This document shows positions 29,085 to 39,750 of a DNA stretch of 64,000 nt, one piece after another. Source of the DNA: Paguma larvata. Lineage: Eukaryota; Chordata; Mammalia; Carnivora; Viverridae. How positions within the stretch are numbered: position 1 is the stretch's first letter; each line of letters starts with the position of its first letter. The notes beneath the pieces are model-generated. The model had not been told where the DNA came from and did no database searches. It saw only the letters and a list, made by a program, of their open reading frames with translations. The stretch spans positions 121,571,434 to 121,635,433 of the forward strand of contig CM057825.1 of NCBI GenBank assembly GCA_030068075.1, written 5' to 3'. The position numbers and the translations under genes are program-made.

Positions 29085-30345
29085 TGTGGGTATCAAACCC
29101 AGACTTTTCTCCTGTGTTCTAGACGCTTCTATCTCATTGCCTACCAGCATCTCCACTTGGATGTCCAGCAGGCATCTCAAACTCAACATGCCCCCAAATG
29201 GACTCCTGATTCCCCCCACCCCCAGAAAACTATTTCTCCCACCAACGCTCCCAGACTATGTCCTAAAAGCTCCATCCTTCTGCTAGTTGGGGATGAAATC
29301 TCAGAAGTATTCTTGCCTTCTCTTCTCATCCAAGCTCTCAGGAAATCAGGCTCACTTTCTTCTACTTTATTCTCAGAATGCATCTAGAGTCCACCTACCG
29401 TTCTCTGTGCCTCCTCGACCCTGGCCTGGATAGCCTTTGAACGGGACGCCTGGCTTCTCTCTCTCCCTCAGGTCAGTTCTCCACACAGCAGACAGAGTGA
29501 TTCTTTTTTTTTTTTTTTAATTTTTTTTTAACATTTATTTATTTTTGAGAGTCCTAGAGACAGAGCGTGAGCAGGGGAGGGGCAGAGAGAGAGGGAGACA
29601 CAGAATTAGAATCAGGCTCCAGGCTCTGAGCTGTCAGCAAAGAGCCCGACGCGGGGCTCGAACTCACAGACCATGAGATCGTGACCTGAGCTGAAGTCGG
29701 TTGCTTAACCGACTGAGCCACCCAGGCGCCCCAGGCAGAGTGATTCTTTACGTTGGATCCCATCATGCCTGTGTTCAGAATCTCCCACGGGTTTCCGTTT
29801 CCCCCAAAGCTCCCACGGCGGTGTAAAAGGACTCCGCATGATATGCTCCCGTCACCTCCCTGACTGTTTCTCCCCTCGCTCATCTACTCCTTGCACCGTG
29901 TGGTCTCTCTGCCGCCCCTCGGTGTCCCAGGCACCCCCTCCCACCTCCTGGAGAATTCGCTCTAGCTTTTTTCTCACCGAAGCACTTTCCCCAGCTTCCT
30001 ACTTGGCTAACTCCCTTCCCTGCTTCAGATCTTTGCTGAAATGTTACCTTCTCAGTGACACCACGCTGACTTCTCTGCTTGATAATGCAAACTGCCTTCT
30101 CTCCTGCCCTAGGATGCTCAGTCCCCTTGTTCTGTTCAACTGGTCCCTTTTTAAAAAAATATATAGAATGAATATCTTCTATGACATTCTGTCACCCGTC
30201 TGTCCTACGTCTCTTCTGAACTCCCCTGCTAGAATGTAAGCTTCACGAGGACAGATATCTTCGTTTTATTTTCTCACTTATCCCAAGCCCCCCAAAGCAG
30301 TGCCTGGCGCAGAGGAGACGTGCAATAAATTTTTGTAGAACACAT
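29085..30345 (+). mobile_element. Long L2 LINE 3-prime segment
   Basis: In order: CATCTCAAACTCAACATGCCC; TCCACACAGCAGACAGAGTGATTC; GTTCAGAATCTCCCACGGG; CTGACTTCTCTGC with the TTTGCTGAAATGTTACCTTCTCAG block; CTAGAATGTAAGCTTCACGAGGAC; AGTGCCTGGCGCAGAGGAGACGTGCAATAAATTTTTG. This is an L2 3-prime end of about 1 kb with a SINE at 29506-29732. The 133-codon plus-strand frame 29838-30239 is L2-derived and not a gene. Confidence 0.86.
29506..29732 (-). mobile_element. SINEC inside L2
   Basis: Long T run, GAGAGTCCTAGAGACAGAGCG, right end GAGCCACCCAGGCGCCCC. TSD AGACAGAGTGATTCTT (29490-29505) / AGGCAGAGTGATTCTT (29733-29748). Confidence 0.97.
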
Positions 30346-31157
30346 GAACGGAAGTCCCAAGGAAAGGACACTCCCCCTGCCCCTCGACCTAACTTGGGTT
30401 TCTGCATAATTATTGACGGAGCTGGGGATGCCTGTGACCATACTGAATGAAGAGCTAGACGACGGAGTTTCATTTGTCCAGTTAGTCTTCTCTGCTCATT
30501 GCGCACGTCCTAGGGGCCTTGAATGTCATTTCACCACCAACTCTAGGGGCTGGAAATACAGTAACGCTGAGCACTGAAAAAATTCACGGCCTCCCTGGGA
30601 CAGTCTGCAGTGTGGGCGGCAGCCGGTGCGTCCCACAGGCAAATCCTTCAGGATAGGCCATGTCATTTTCAGGAGACTTTTGATTTGGGCAGAAACCCTG
30701 ACAAGCTGTCGCCCTTGGCATCTTGTTTTCATTCCCTTTCCGGAGAGAAAGAGTGGGCTTTTTCCTATAACTTGTCCGGTAACAAAAATCTATGCACCAT
30801 TCTGCGCCGAAGTGAATGATAAGGGAACAAGAGAGAGTATTTTTACTGTCTTCTGGGCAGGTTCGGGGGAATAAGATGCTATGCGCAAGGGAAGGGGTGT
30901 CTTTCGTGGGTATCATAGTCTGTCCCCACATGATCGCCGGAGGGAGCGTGGTAGGAAAATGGTCCAGCCACAGGGAGGGGTAGGCGTGATCGTGGGAAGA
31001 TGAGGGGAAAGACAGAAGTCATCGTCTTAGAGGCAGGAAAGCTAGCTCCTGGGGAAGCCCAGGAGGTTGTGCCCTGCTGGGCCCAAGGTCAATGCAGGTG
31101 TGAAGCCATCTGTGTAAAGGGTCCACTGTAGCTACTTCGTTTAAAAACCAAGCAATC
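30346..31157. other. No gene or repeat recognised
   Basis: Single-copy-looking sequence of about 800 bases. Overlapping open frames of 68-115 codons on both strands carry no family motif and no splice context. Confidence 0.45.
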
Positions 31158-31390
31158 CGGGACGCCTGGCTGGCTCAGTCGGTTGAGCGTCCGACCTCGG
31201 CTCCGGTCAGGATCTCGCTCATGGGTTCGGGCCCCACGTCGGGCTCTGTGCCGACAGCTCAGAGGCTCGAGCCTGCTTCGGATTCTGTGTCCCCTTCTCT
31301 CTCTGCCCTTCCTCTGCTCATGCTCTGCCTCTCTCTCTCTCAAAATAAATAAATGCCAAAAAAAACCCACAAAAAAACAAAAAAAAAAAC
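31158..31390 (+). mobile_element. SINEC, full length
   Basis: Head CGGGACGCCTGGCTGGCTCAG, tail AAATAAATAAATGCCAAAAAAAACCCACAAAAAAAC. Approximate TSD CAAGCAATCCG / CAAAGAAATCCG. Confidence 0.94.
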
Positions 31391-31765
31391 ACAAAGAAAT
31401 CCGTTAATGCCTAGAAAAGAAAATAAAGGAAAACGCTAATGGCTTAAAAAGCAGTCTTAACAAAAATTAGTCTGCCTGCCAGTATTAATTGAGTTTTTCA
31501 TCCCTGGCTTGATTTTTCTTGGTGTCTCAGATGGCCTGGAGAAGGAATGGTTGACGATGGGCCGTTCAGGCCCCCTTACTTGCTGTGTGTAGAACAACCA
31601 CAGATGTCAGGACAGTTTCCGCTGAAATCTATAGGAGAGAATCACGCCGACACTCGTCAACAGCCTGGAGGGTGCCCAAACCCTCTAATCCAGTCACGCT
31701 CCCCTCACATCTTCAGACGGACAGATGTTAACTCTAAAACCACTGCATGGATGATAACCAAAAAT
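31391..31765. other. Unassigned, possible conserved element
   Basis: AAAAGCAGTCTTAACAAAAATTAGTCTGCC and CAGTATTAATTGAGTTTTTCATCC look single-copy and TAAT-rich. No gene signal; conservation cannot be judged here. Confidence 0.3.
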
Positions 31766-32017
31766 TGAAAATGGTTCCTGTGTCCAATTGGGAAAGAACA
31801 GTTGAGTAAACTGAGACGTATTCCTAAGTGCAGCTGTGATACTGGGTGTGTGTAGGATCCATATATGTGTTGGTATTTTTAGTCACCTTATTTTCCAACA
31901 ATCGACAAATTGGGAGTAACTTGAATATTCGTCAGTACGAGTGGTTAAATCAATTTGGTACATCCATACAATAGAAGAATAGGCAACTGTTATGACCTTA
32001 TTAAGCATAAGAAGGTC

Positions 32018-32237
32018 AGGGTACCTGGGTGTCTCAGTCGGTTGAGCGTCCGACTTCAGCTCAGGTCGTGATCTCGTGGTTGGTGAGTTCGAGACTTGCG
32101 TCGGGCTCTGTGCCAACAGCTCGGACCCTGGAGCCTGCTTCAGATTCTGTGTCTCCCTCTCTCTGCTCCTCCCCTACTCTAGCTCTGTCTCTCTCTGTGT
32201 CTCAAAAAAAAAAAAACGTTAAAAAATTTTTAAAAAG
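32018..32237 (+). mobile_element. SINEC, full length
   Basis: Head AGGGTACCTGGGTGTCTCAGTCGG, B-box region TTGGTGAGTTCGAG, tail AAAAAAAAAAAACGTTAAAAAATT. Confidence 0.93.
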
Positions 32238-32544
32238 GATAATATGGTCAGTACACCATATTACATGGATACCTAAATAAATTCCAGTTAAGTTAGGTAT
32301 TTTCCCCCTGTTTTGTTCACTAATACAGCATCAACGTCTAGAATAGTATCAGAGACATAGCAGATATGCAATAAACATCTATCTATATGTAAATGTATTT
32401 CTTAGCAAAAAAGAAACCAGGCTACAAAAGAATGTATACATTACAGTCAATTTGTGTGTGTATATGTATGTGTATATGTATCAAAACTACTGCTCTATTA
32501 GTAAAGATAGGATAGAGAAACTTCTAGATACACTTCGGTACCCT

Positions 32545-32880
32545 GCTATACGGCTATAACAGACAGCCCCTCAATGAAACAATCTGTGTCATTCCTCGCT
32601 TACTGCACCTGTCCACGATGGGTTGTCTGGGAGCTCTGCTCCGTGTCACCTCTCCGGTATGTGGCTGGTGAGGCAGCTACTAACTGGAATGCTAGTGGTT
32701 GACACGGCAGAAGGAACACAGGCCTTGGAGGGTCTTACCAACAGTAATTAAATACTCCCAACGTGTTGGCCAGAACCAGTCACATGGTCTAACCAAACCA
32801 AACTAGCCAGCAGGTGCAACCATCTACGTGCCTGGAGAATTGGGACCGTGGCAGACAGCACTACCGACGACCACAAAGAC
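32545..32880 (-). mobile_element. Ancient repeat, family A (tentative), second copy
   Basis: GGCAGAAGGAACACAGGCCTTGGAGGG, TAATTAAATACTCCCAACGTGTTGGCCAGAACCAGTCACATGG and the earlier GGAGCTCTGCTCCGTGTCAC share their order with the copy at 20635-20960. Class not determined. Confidence 0.5.
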
Positions 32881-33059
32881 CGTACTGGAAAAACACATGG
32901 AATTGTTTAAAATAGTTGCAACTGAAGAAAGGGAATTTGAGGAGGATAGAGGGGTTACTTTTTAATTTTCATTTTGTGTACTGTATTTTTGACATTTTGC
33001 AACAAATCTGTTCTGTGAAGAAATGTTTTTACAAGTGGATACTACATCTTTTTAAAATT

Positions 33060-33277
33060 ATTATTATTTAAAAAAAATTTAAACGTTTATTCATTTTTGA
33101 GAGACACAGAGTGTGAGGAGGGGAGGGGCAGAGAGAGAGGGAGACACAGAATCTGAAGCAGGCTCCAGGCTCCGAGCTGTCAGCACAGAGCCCGACACGG
33201 GGCTCGAACTCGCTGGCTGCAAGATCATGACCTGAGCCGAAGTCGGATGCCCAACCGACTGAGCCACCCAGGCGCCC
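33060..33277 (-). mobile_element. SINEC inside old L1
   Basis: T-rich start, GAGAGACACAGAGTG, right end GAGCCACCCAGGCGCCC. TSD TGGATACTACATCTTTTTAA / TGGATACTGCGTTTTTAA (33036-33054 and from 33278). Confidence 0.96.
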
Positions 33278-33452
33278 TGGATACTGCGTTTTTAAAGTAT
33301 ACATTAATATATGAAAGAAGCTACCACCCAAGAAATGTTAGGATGTTATTTTTATAACATGCGGACATTTTTATGCTGTGCTGTTAAGTGGGGAAGGTAA
33401 GATAAAATTTCTTTACGTAGTTTCATTTCATTTGTCAAAAGAAAAGCTTGGA

Positions 33453-33545
33453 GGGGCACCAGCCTGGTTCAGTAGCTTTTGATCTCAAGGTCATGAGTTC
33501 AGGTTTCACGTTGGGCGTAGAGATAATTAAAATAAATAAGCTTTT
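33453..33545 (+). mobile_element. Short older CAN-SINE subtype
   Basis: Head GGGGCACCAGCCTGGTTCAG, TTTTGATCTCAAGGTCATGAGTTCAGG, CACGTTGGGCGTAGAGATAATTAAAATAAATAAG. No TC-rich body, same design as the copy at 4201-4325. Confidence 0.82.
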
Positions 33546-34009
33546 AAAATTTTTTAAAGAAATGCTTAGAGAAAGAACGCTAGGAAGAAATATGCCAAAA
33601 TAGTAATAATACTTTGGGTATACTTGGGTGATAAGATTTGGCCTATTTCTTCTTCTCCTCCTCCTTCTTTATAATATTTTCTTAGACTCTGCAAGTTCTC
33701 CACAAAGATTACGTGTTGCATTATAAAATGAAGAAGGCATACACTAAAAAAATGGCTGATCTCTAGAGAAAAGATGACCTGGTATGTCCATTTTGCCTCC
33801 TAAAACACAACTGGACAAAGATACACATAACCATAATTTTTCAGGAAAACAGTTAGTAACAAGTGGACATTTCCTGTCTCGAACAGTGTTTGTGTCCTAT
33901 TTGTCTCATAGATGTGCGTGTAGCTGTTTCATGTATGTTAAATCAGAGAATTATAAAACTGGGCTTCCAGAAGCAACCGGTTGATGAAACGGAAGCTGAC
34001 AAGGGCAGG

Positions 34010-34410
34010 AAATAATAATAGCTAGCATTTACTGGGCTCCTGCTCTTTGTGAAGTGTCCGTACAACGAGATTTATCACCCTCGGAATTAGAGATATCGGA
34101 GGCCGGATAGTTCTTTGCTGGGAGTGCTGCCCTCTGCACAGTAGGGTGCTTACTGGTATCCCTGGCCTCTACCCGCTAGATGCCGGTGGTATCCCCCCAC
34201 TGAGTCATGACAACCAAAATGTCTCCAGACCTTGCCAGATGCCTGCTTGATGGCGTTTGAGAAACACCGCCACGCCTTTAAAAAAATCCCTGACGACAAA
34301 GGAGGAATTATACGATGCCCACTTTACAGAGAGGTTCAGCGCCTGCTTCTAGATGCAGAGCAAAGAAGCCACGGAGCCAGGGTTGAAACCCGGATCCTCA
34401 CGACTCCATG
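34010..34410 (-). mobile_element. MIR split by a MER5A
   Basis: AATAATAATAGCTAGCATTTACTGGGCTCC (34010-34092) continues after the MER5A as GAGGAATTATACGATGCCCACTTTACAGAGAGG and GAAGCCACGGAGCCAGGGTTGAAACCCGG (34283-34410). Together they give one reverse MIR. The two halves date the MER5A as the later arrival. Confidence 0.82.
34093..34275 (-). mobile_element. MER5A (hAT-Charlie non-autonomous DNA transposon)
   Basis: CCTCTGCACAGTAGGGTGC, ATCCCTGGCCTCTACCCGCTAGATGCCGGTGG, ATGACAACCAAAATGTCTCCAGAC and TTTGAGAAACACCG are the MER5A consensus in reverse orientation. Confidence 0.9.
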
Positions 34411-34469
34411 TGGTAATGATGTTACCTGCCTAGGAAGAAACATTTCCCCCTGCCAGGCACTGTGCTAGG

Positions 34470-34985
34470 CTCTTGTGCAAGCAGTCACGGACTCAGGAGG
34501 GTTTGACTTACAATTTTTTGACTTGGCGATCGCGTGAAAGCAGTATGCTTTCAGGAGAAACTGTATTTCAGGTTTTGGATTTGGATCCCTTCCGCGGGGA
34601 TCACGCCGTGGGATCCTGTCTTGTGATCCGGGCAGTGACAGGTCCATGGGTCCCCAGGCAGCCACGCCATCACGTGGGTAAACAATCCAGAAGCCCACAA
34701 CCACTCTGTACCCATTTGACCATTCTGTTTCTCACTCTGGGTACCGTATTCAGTAAATTACGTGTGGTATTTGACACTTTATTATAGAATGGGCTCTGTG
34801 TTAGATGATTTGGCCCAACTGTGGGCTAATGGAAGCATTCTGAGCACGTGCAAGGTGGGCGAAGCTAAGCTACGATGCTCAGTGGGCTAGGTCCCTTCAA
34901 TTTTCAACTCGTGATCTTTTCCACTTACGATAGGTTTATCCAGATGGAACCCCATCGTATGTTGAGGAAGGTCCGTATATCCTTG
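34470..34985 (+). mobile_element. Ancient interspersed repeat (DNA-transposon-like; family not named)
   Basis: GTTTGACTTACAATTTTTTGACTTGGCGATCGCGTGAAAGC, CAGGAGAAACTGTATTTCAGG, CAGTAAATTACGTGTGGTATTTGAC, GATTTGGCCCAACTGTGGGCTAATG, CATTCTGAGCACGTG, CTCAGTGGGCTAGGT, CTTACGATAGGTTTATCC and CCCCATCGTATGTTGAGG match a widespread mammalian repeat with inverted ACTTACGAT-type ends. The small open frames here are derived from it. Confidence 0.7.
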
Positions 34986-35029
34986 CAGATACGGATACTG
35001 ACTGTACGAAGTGGGTGTATGTAGGATTC

Positions 35030-35150
35030 CTGTTTTGTGGGAAGAGAATAGCAGGCTCAGCGAGGTTCTATAATTTGGTCATGATCACCCAGCTGAAAAG
35101 CTGCAAGCCCGACTTGGAATAAAGCACTCTCTGACGTCACCGTGCCTATT
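35030..35150 (-). mobile_element. MIR fragment
   Basis: GCTCAGCGAGGTTCTATAATTTGGTCATGATCACCCAGCTGAAAAGC is reverse MIR core. Confidence 0.7.
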
Positions 35151-35304
35151 ACCTCCCCCAGGAGGTTTTATTATAGATCACGTGTAGCCACGGAGGGTGA
35201 GGAAGTGAAGAAAATATGATTTTTAAAGTAAGGCCTGCTGTAACGGAGCTCATGGATCAGTCGTTCATTTTTTCACCCGTTCCATATGCCCAGACGCCAC
35301 GCTG

Positions 35305-35525
35305 GCAGCATAGCGTGGTTCTAAAGAGCACGGTCTCAAATCCCGCTCCCCCCCGCCCCGTTCCTAACTTTGTGACCCCAGACATTCTGTGTAAGTTCTC
35401 CGAGGTTTAGACCTCATTTTGCCCTTGGGTAAAATTAGGATACGTGCCTACCTTTCAGGATTATTTATTAAGAGGAAATGAAGGCAGGCATGGAAAATGC
35501 AGAGCATGGTATGAAACCCTGTAAT
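35305..35525 (+). mobile_element. MIR fragment
   Basis: GCGTGGTTCTAAAGAGCACGG, CCTAACTTTGTGACCCCAGACA, AGTTCTCCGAGGTTTAGACCTCATTTTGCCC, GATACGTGCCTACCTTTCAGG. The poly-C stretch at about 35347-35360 is a local expansion. Confidence 0.78.
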
Positions 35526-35529
35526 TGAT

Positions 35530-36332
35530 GGATATAATTTTTTTTAATAAATGTGATTACTGTTGTTGTTACTTCCCAGAAGGGATGGAGCTGGCTAAGT
35601 TCTAAATGCGTGCAGAGGTGGGGAATATGAAAACAACCACGGAAAAATCATCATGCAAAGGAAAGGCAATTGAAATGCCAAGGCAGTCCTGAAGCAATCT
35701 AATATGATACTTGCTGTTGTATAAGGGAGCTTTTGGAAAAAAAAAACAACCCATATTAACCCAAGTTCAGCATTAAAATAAAAAAAAAGGAGAGTTTGAC
35801 TTTATATTGGCAAGTGCAATGAGATACTCTTACAACAATTACGCTCTAAAGAAACAAAAATAAATCTATAATTTTCTGGATTTCTTATCATCGTTTTGCC
35901 TGTTTCTAGTTTGAGAATTTGGGGGCGACAAAGAAAACAAACTTCGGTTGCTAGGGACATTTCAATAAATGAAGATATTTCTCTTCCCACATAGATGCCC
36001 CCATGAACTAGTTCTCCTGTTCTCCCCCAAACCAAATTACGCACAGACGTATGGCTCTGTCTGAAGATGTTTATTAGAGCTAGTGATTTCAACTCTCATT
36101 TTAGTTACAGATTCAAGACACCAAAGGAGAGGGGGAAAAAAGATTGGATAAGTGATATAAATGGTTTCTCTCAAGGAGCCTTTGTTTTATCTGCCTTGAA
36201 TCTAGTTGTCTGCCACGTTTGTATTTTTCCTTATGCAAACTGGCTGGGTGTCCTAAAAATTATATGAGAAGGCCAGGTCTAATATCTAGGGTTCTGGATT
36301 TAACTTTGGAAGTCTCAAGGTCATTAGTCTTA
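35530..36332. other. No gene or repeat recognised
   Basis: AT-rich, single-copy-looking. Open frames of 96 codons (minus) and 66 codons (plus) near 35802-36267 have no recognisable features. Confidence 0.45.
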
Positions 36333-36566
36333 CTTTTTTTTTTAATTTTTTAAAGTTTATTTATTTTTGAGAGAGAGAGAGAGAAAGAGAGAAAAGAAGC
36401 AAGAACTGGGGAAGGGCAGGGAGAGAGGAAGACACAGAATCCAAAGCAGGTTCCAGGTTCCAAGCTGTTAGTACAGAGCCCGACTCAGAGCTTAAACCCA
36501 TGAACTGTGAGATCACGACCTGAGCTGAAGTCGGACACTCAACCGACTGAGTCACCCGGGTGCCCC
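36333..36566 (-). mobile_element. SINEC, full length
   Basis: T run, long GAGAGA, right end GAGTCACCCGGGTGCCCC. TSD TTAGTCTTA on both sides. Confidence 0.94.
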
Positions 36567-36684
36567 TTTTAGTCTTATTTCTAAAGTTCCCCCTAAAGTT
36601 ATCCATGGGATTAGTTAATGCACCTAACTTGGATAGATCTTTCTGCTTCCCACTCAGGAGATTAAATTTAAAAGGTTAATACCT

Positions 36685-36902
36685 GCAGAGCCTGGGTGGC
36701 TCAGTCGGTTACGTGTCCTGACTTCGGCGCAGGTCATGATCTCAAAATTTGTTGAGTTTGAGCCCTGTGTTGGGCTCTGTGCTGATGGCTCAGAGCCTGG
36801 AGCCTGCTTCAGGTTCTGTGTCTCCCTCTCTCTCTCTCTCCCCTTCCCCTGCTTGTGCTCTGTCTCTCAAAAATAAATAAACGTTAAAAAAATCTAAAAA
36901 AA
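36685..36902 (+). mobile_element. SINEC, plus member of an inverted pair
   Basis: Head GCAGAGCCTGGGTGGCTCAGTCGG, tail AATAAATAAACGTTAAAAAAATC. TSD AAAAGGTTAATACCT (36670-36684) / AAAAGGATAATACCT (36908-36922). Confidence 0.96.
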
Positions 36903-36922
36903 ATAATAAAAGGATAATACCT

Positions 36923-37134
36923 TTTTCTAATGTTTATTTATTTTTGAGCGAGAAAGAAAGAGAGGGAGGGAGAGGGCACCGTGGAGGGGCAGAGAGAGAG
37001 GGGGGAACAGAAGATCTGAAGCAGGCTCTTTGCTGACAGCAGACAGCCCAACATGGGGCTCCAACTCACAAACCGTGCCATCATGACCTGAGCCGAAGTC
37101 TGACGTTAGACTGACTGAGCCACTCAGGTGCCCC
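36923..37134 (-). mobile_element. SINEC, minus member of an inverted pair
   Basis: TTTTTCTAATGTTTATTTATTTTTGAGCGAG at left, GAGCCACTCAGGTGCCCC at right. It starts within the right TSD of the preceding SINE and is followed by GGCAACACCTTTCC, a weaker copy of the same target. Confidence 0.94.
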
Positions 37135-37224
37135 TGGCAACACCTTTCCGAAAAACTGCTGGAGTCCATGTTAGAATAATCGGATTAATCCTTCCAAGAT
37201 GTAATCCGGTTAATTTGTCTGGGA

Positions 37225-38015
37225 AGGCAATAAGCAAAGCGGTTAACTAGGGGGACCTTCAGAGTTTGAAACGTCTGGCTTCAAATCCTCATTCTGCTAT
37301 TTAATTGCTTTGACAAGCAGAGTCCGTCATGTCCAACAGGGATTCTCACCACCTGGTGTCCATGCCCTTGTGTAACCCTCTGGCTTTGAGTGTGGGCTGG
37401 CCTGGCGACTTGCTTCTACCCAACAGAATATAGCAAGAGTGACAGGATGCCACCTCTGTGATGAGGCTATGTACCCAGAGTTCTGTCTCACTGGAAGATT
37501 CTCTCCTTTACTGGCTCTGATGGGAGAAAGCATTCATATTGTGAGCTGCTTTGTTGAAAGGGCATGTGCCCAAGGACTGAGGCCAGCCTCCAGGCGAGTG
37601 CCAGCAGGGAGCTGAGGCCCTCAGACCAACAAGGAATCAGGTAAGAGCTTGCTGCCCCTTCCCCAGCAGACCCTCCCCGGTCAAGTCTTCAGATGTGACC
37701 CCAGCCCTGGCTAGCGTCTCATGGCAGCCCAGGAGCAGAGTTTGTAGCTAAGCTAGGCCCAGACTTCTGACCCATGGCAATTGTAAAATAATAAATAGTC
37801 ATTGCCTTTAAGCTGCTAAGCATGTGGTGATTTGCCGATGAGCAAAAGATAGCTAATACTGGGGCTCTGCCACCTCGGGTGAGCCTCCAAACCTCTCTGA
37901 GCCCAAGTTCCTCAACTGTAAGTCAGGGATGCCAGTGTCTATTTCTCAGGGTGGCTGTGGAGAATTCCATAAGCTAAATGCTTAACATTATACCTGGCAT
38001 CTTGCAAGCATAGTT
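37225..38015 (+). mobile_element. MIR split by an LTR
   Basis: Left piece (37225-37330): GTTTGAAACGTCTGGCTTCAAATCCTCATTCTGC. Right piece (37862-38015): CTCTCTGAGCCCAAGTTCCTCAACTGTAAGTCAGGG, CAGGGTGGCTGTGGAG, TACCTGGCATCTTGC. The pieces join into a single MIR once the LTR is removed. Confidence 0.8.
37335..37861 (+). mobile_element. MaLR-type LTR inserted in a MIR
   Basis: TGAGTGTGGGCTGGCCTGGCGACTTGCTTC, CCAACAGAATATAGCAAGAGTGACAGGATGCC, GTGAGCTGCTTTG, TCTTCAGATGTGACCCCAGCCC, CCAGACTTCTGACCC, AATAATAAATAGTCATTGCCTTTAAGCTGCTAAG and ends ATAGCTAATACT. The same family as the LTR at 62525-63060. No attached viral genes. Confidence 0.75.
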
Positions 38016-38439
38016 TAAAATTTACTTTTATTTTATTGATAACATTTTGTGTTCATAATGCACACCAATCTCAGAAGTTAACTAGTGCAATGTACCGGAG
38101 ATTAAAATAGATAAACCAATTTTTTTCCATAGGAATCACACTTCAAGAAATTCTGTTAGAGTTGACATGGAAGAAAGCATCGTTCGGATTTTTCCTTCTG
38201 GTTCTGGGGCAGTGAGGGGTAGGGTGGGCAGTTGGTTATCCATATGCCAGAGGAAGGAAGGCAACTAGTTCCACGGAAAAAGCTAAGGAAGAGGGATGTG
38301 TACACACGTGATAAGAATGAATTGCTCTGCCCGTGGCTTAGTTTGGCAGTTGTGGGGGGAGGTGGGGAGTCTCATACTTGATGGTGGGACAAGAGTATTC
38401 TGAGACCCCCCCCATCGACTTTTCACATGTGTGTCCTCT

Positions 38440-38682
38440 TTGGCCAAAAGGCCCCATTTCTAGGAATTTATCGTGAAGAAATGGTCCGAAAAGTGTATCA
38501 CTAGGTTGAAACTGTTCATGGAGACACTGCTTATAAACATTGGATTGGAACATATAAAATTGCTGATATTTGACCATTTTGTTGTATGAAAACAGCAATT
38601 TAGTATAGGTCTGTTGAGAAGAAGAGAATTTGAAATAATCCCAGAATAGAACCCAAATGGCATTGTGGGACAATGGGATTTA

Positions 38683-38725
<43 letters not shown>

Positions 38726-38860
38726 CTATGTATAATGCCATCAGCGTCAACATAGTAAGTGAAAAAAGCAGATTACAAAACAGCATTCTTTTCTCTCCCT
38801 GAGCGTTTTCATGGAGCTTGGAGGGTAATGAAAAAGGCTCGGAAACAAACATATGAAGTC
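38440..38860 (+). mobile_element. Old L1 (L1M) 3-prime fragment with AC microsatellite
   Basis: CCATTTCTAGGAATTTATCGTGAAGAAATGG, CTTATAAACATTGGATTGGAAC, GTGAAAAAAGCAGATTACAAAACAGCATTC follow an ancient L1 3-prime end. An AC run lies at 38684-38721. The 143-codon minus frame across it is chance. Confidence 0.68.
38684..38721 (+). repeat. (AC)n microsatellite
   Basis: About 19 uninterrupted AC units. Confidence 0.98.
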
Positions 38861-38861
38861 T

Positions 38862-39504
38862 AATATTTTGTGCCCTTACTTCCCACTCCATTGTGTGTCT
38901 CTGGACAGGGACTTCCAGACTCTTCTCTGTCCCTCCCTTTACTCCTCTTCTCCATCCAGAGGGAGGCGGGTGGACTTCTCTGATCGGTCACTTGTCAAGG
39001 ATGAACTGTGCATGCGTCCTTCCCCTTAAGGGGTCAGCCTGGGTCCAGAGCAGGCCTCCTGTTATCTGCTCTCCCCTCATCCAGGCCAGTTCGGAGGGGC
39101 AGTTTCCGCCCCTGTTGGGAGATGCCAATCATTGGCTGGGCAATGCCTGGCCGAAGTCTACTTTGGACGCAGAGAGCATGAGAAAGCCCACTTGGTTACC
39201 TACATCCGCCACGTCCTCCAAATTTGCTTTTATCAGAGATAAGAGATCTATTCCTCTTCTTATATATCTAGTAAAATATCCTTACATAGCTAAGACAATA
39301 TTTCTTGGACCCCCCCCAATCCCTATATACAGTCACATGTGTGTGCACACAAACACATGAATCTAGGCATACTAAAGTTGAGATAGGTCTGTATCGATAC
39401 CTGTCTGTCTAAAACCGTTAGGGATGTCTGGGAAGGAGAGGATTACAAAACACACTCATCTTCTCTCTATTGCTTTAACATTTTGTAAAGATCAAAGCTT
39501 TATT
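38862..39504. other. No gene recognised
   Basis: A 155-codon plus-strand open frame (38893-39360) begins MCLWTGTSRLFSVPP. It shows no recognisable domain, no signal for splicing and no promoter. Part of the interval (39360-39480) may be L1 tail. Not called as a gene. Confidence 0.45.
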
Positions 39505-39662
39505 GGGGGGCCTGGGTGGCTCAGTCGGTTGAGCGTCCAACTTCGGCTCAGGTCAGGATCTCACAGTTCGTGGGTTCAAGCCCTGTGTCGGGCTCTGTGC
39601 TGACAGCTCTGAGCCTGGAGTCTGCTTCAGATTCTCTCTCTCTCTGCCCCTTCCCCGCTCTC

Positions 39663-39701
<39 letters not shown>

Positions 39702-39750
39702 ATCTCAAAATAATAATCTCCAAAAAAAAGTTAAAAAATTAACAAAAAAC
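39505..39750 (+). mobile_element. SINEC with expanded (TAAA)n tail
   Basis: Head GGGGGGCCTGGGTGGCTCAG, body with a shortened TC stretch, then about ten TAAA units (39663-39703) and further A-rich tail. Approximate TSD AAAGCTTTATTGG / AAAACTTTACTTGG. Confidence 0.93.
39663..39703 (+). repeat. (TAAA)n microsatellite in a SINE tail
   Basis: About ten TAAA units grown from the AATAAATAAA of the SINE tail. Confidence 0.97.

Larger units (their letters stand above)
31766..33450 (+). mobile_element. Old L1 (L1M/L1ME) 3-prime sequence, heavily interrupted
   Basis: CATGGATGATAACCAAAAATTG, GGGAGTAACTTGAATATTCGTCAGTACGAGTGGTTAAATCAATTTGGTACATCCATACAATAGAAG, then after a SINE ACCATATTACATGGATACC, and near 32940 GAGGGGTTACTTTTTAATTTTCATTTTGTG. 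SINEs at 32018-32237 and 33060-33277 and an older repeat at 32545-32880 break it up. Further L1-like tail text runs to about 33450 and again at 33546-33745. Confidence 0.65.

Noticed and set aside
29838..30239. 133-codon plus-strand frame
   Set aside because: It is the L2 LINE 3-prime segment read in one frame, not an independent gene.
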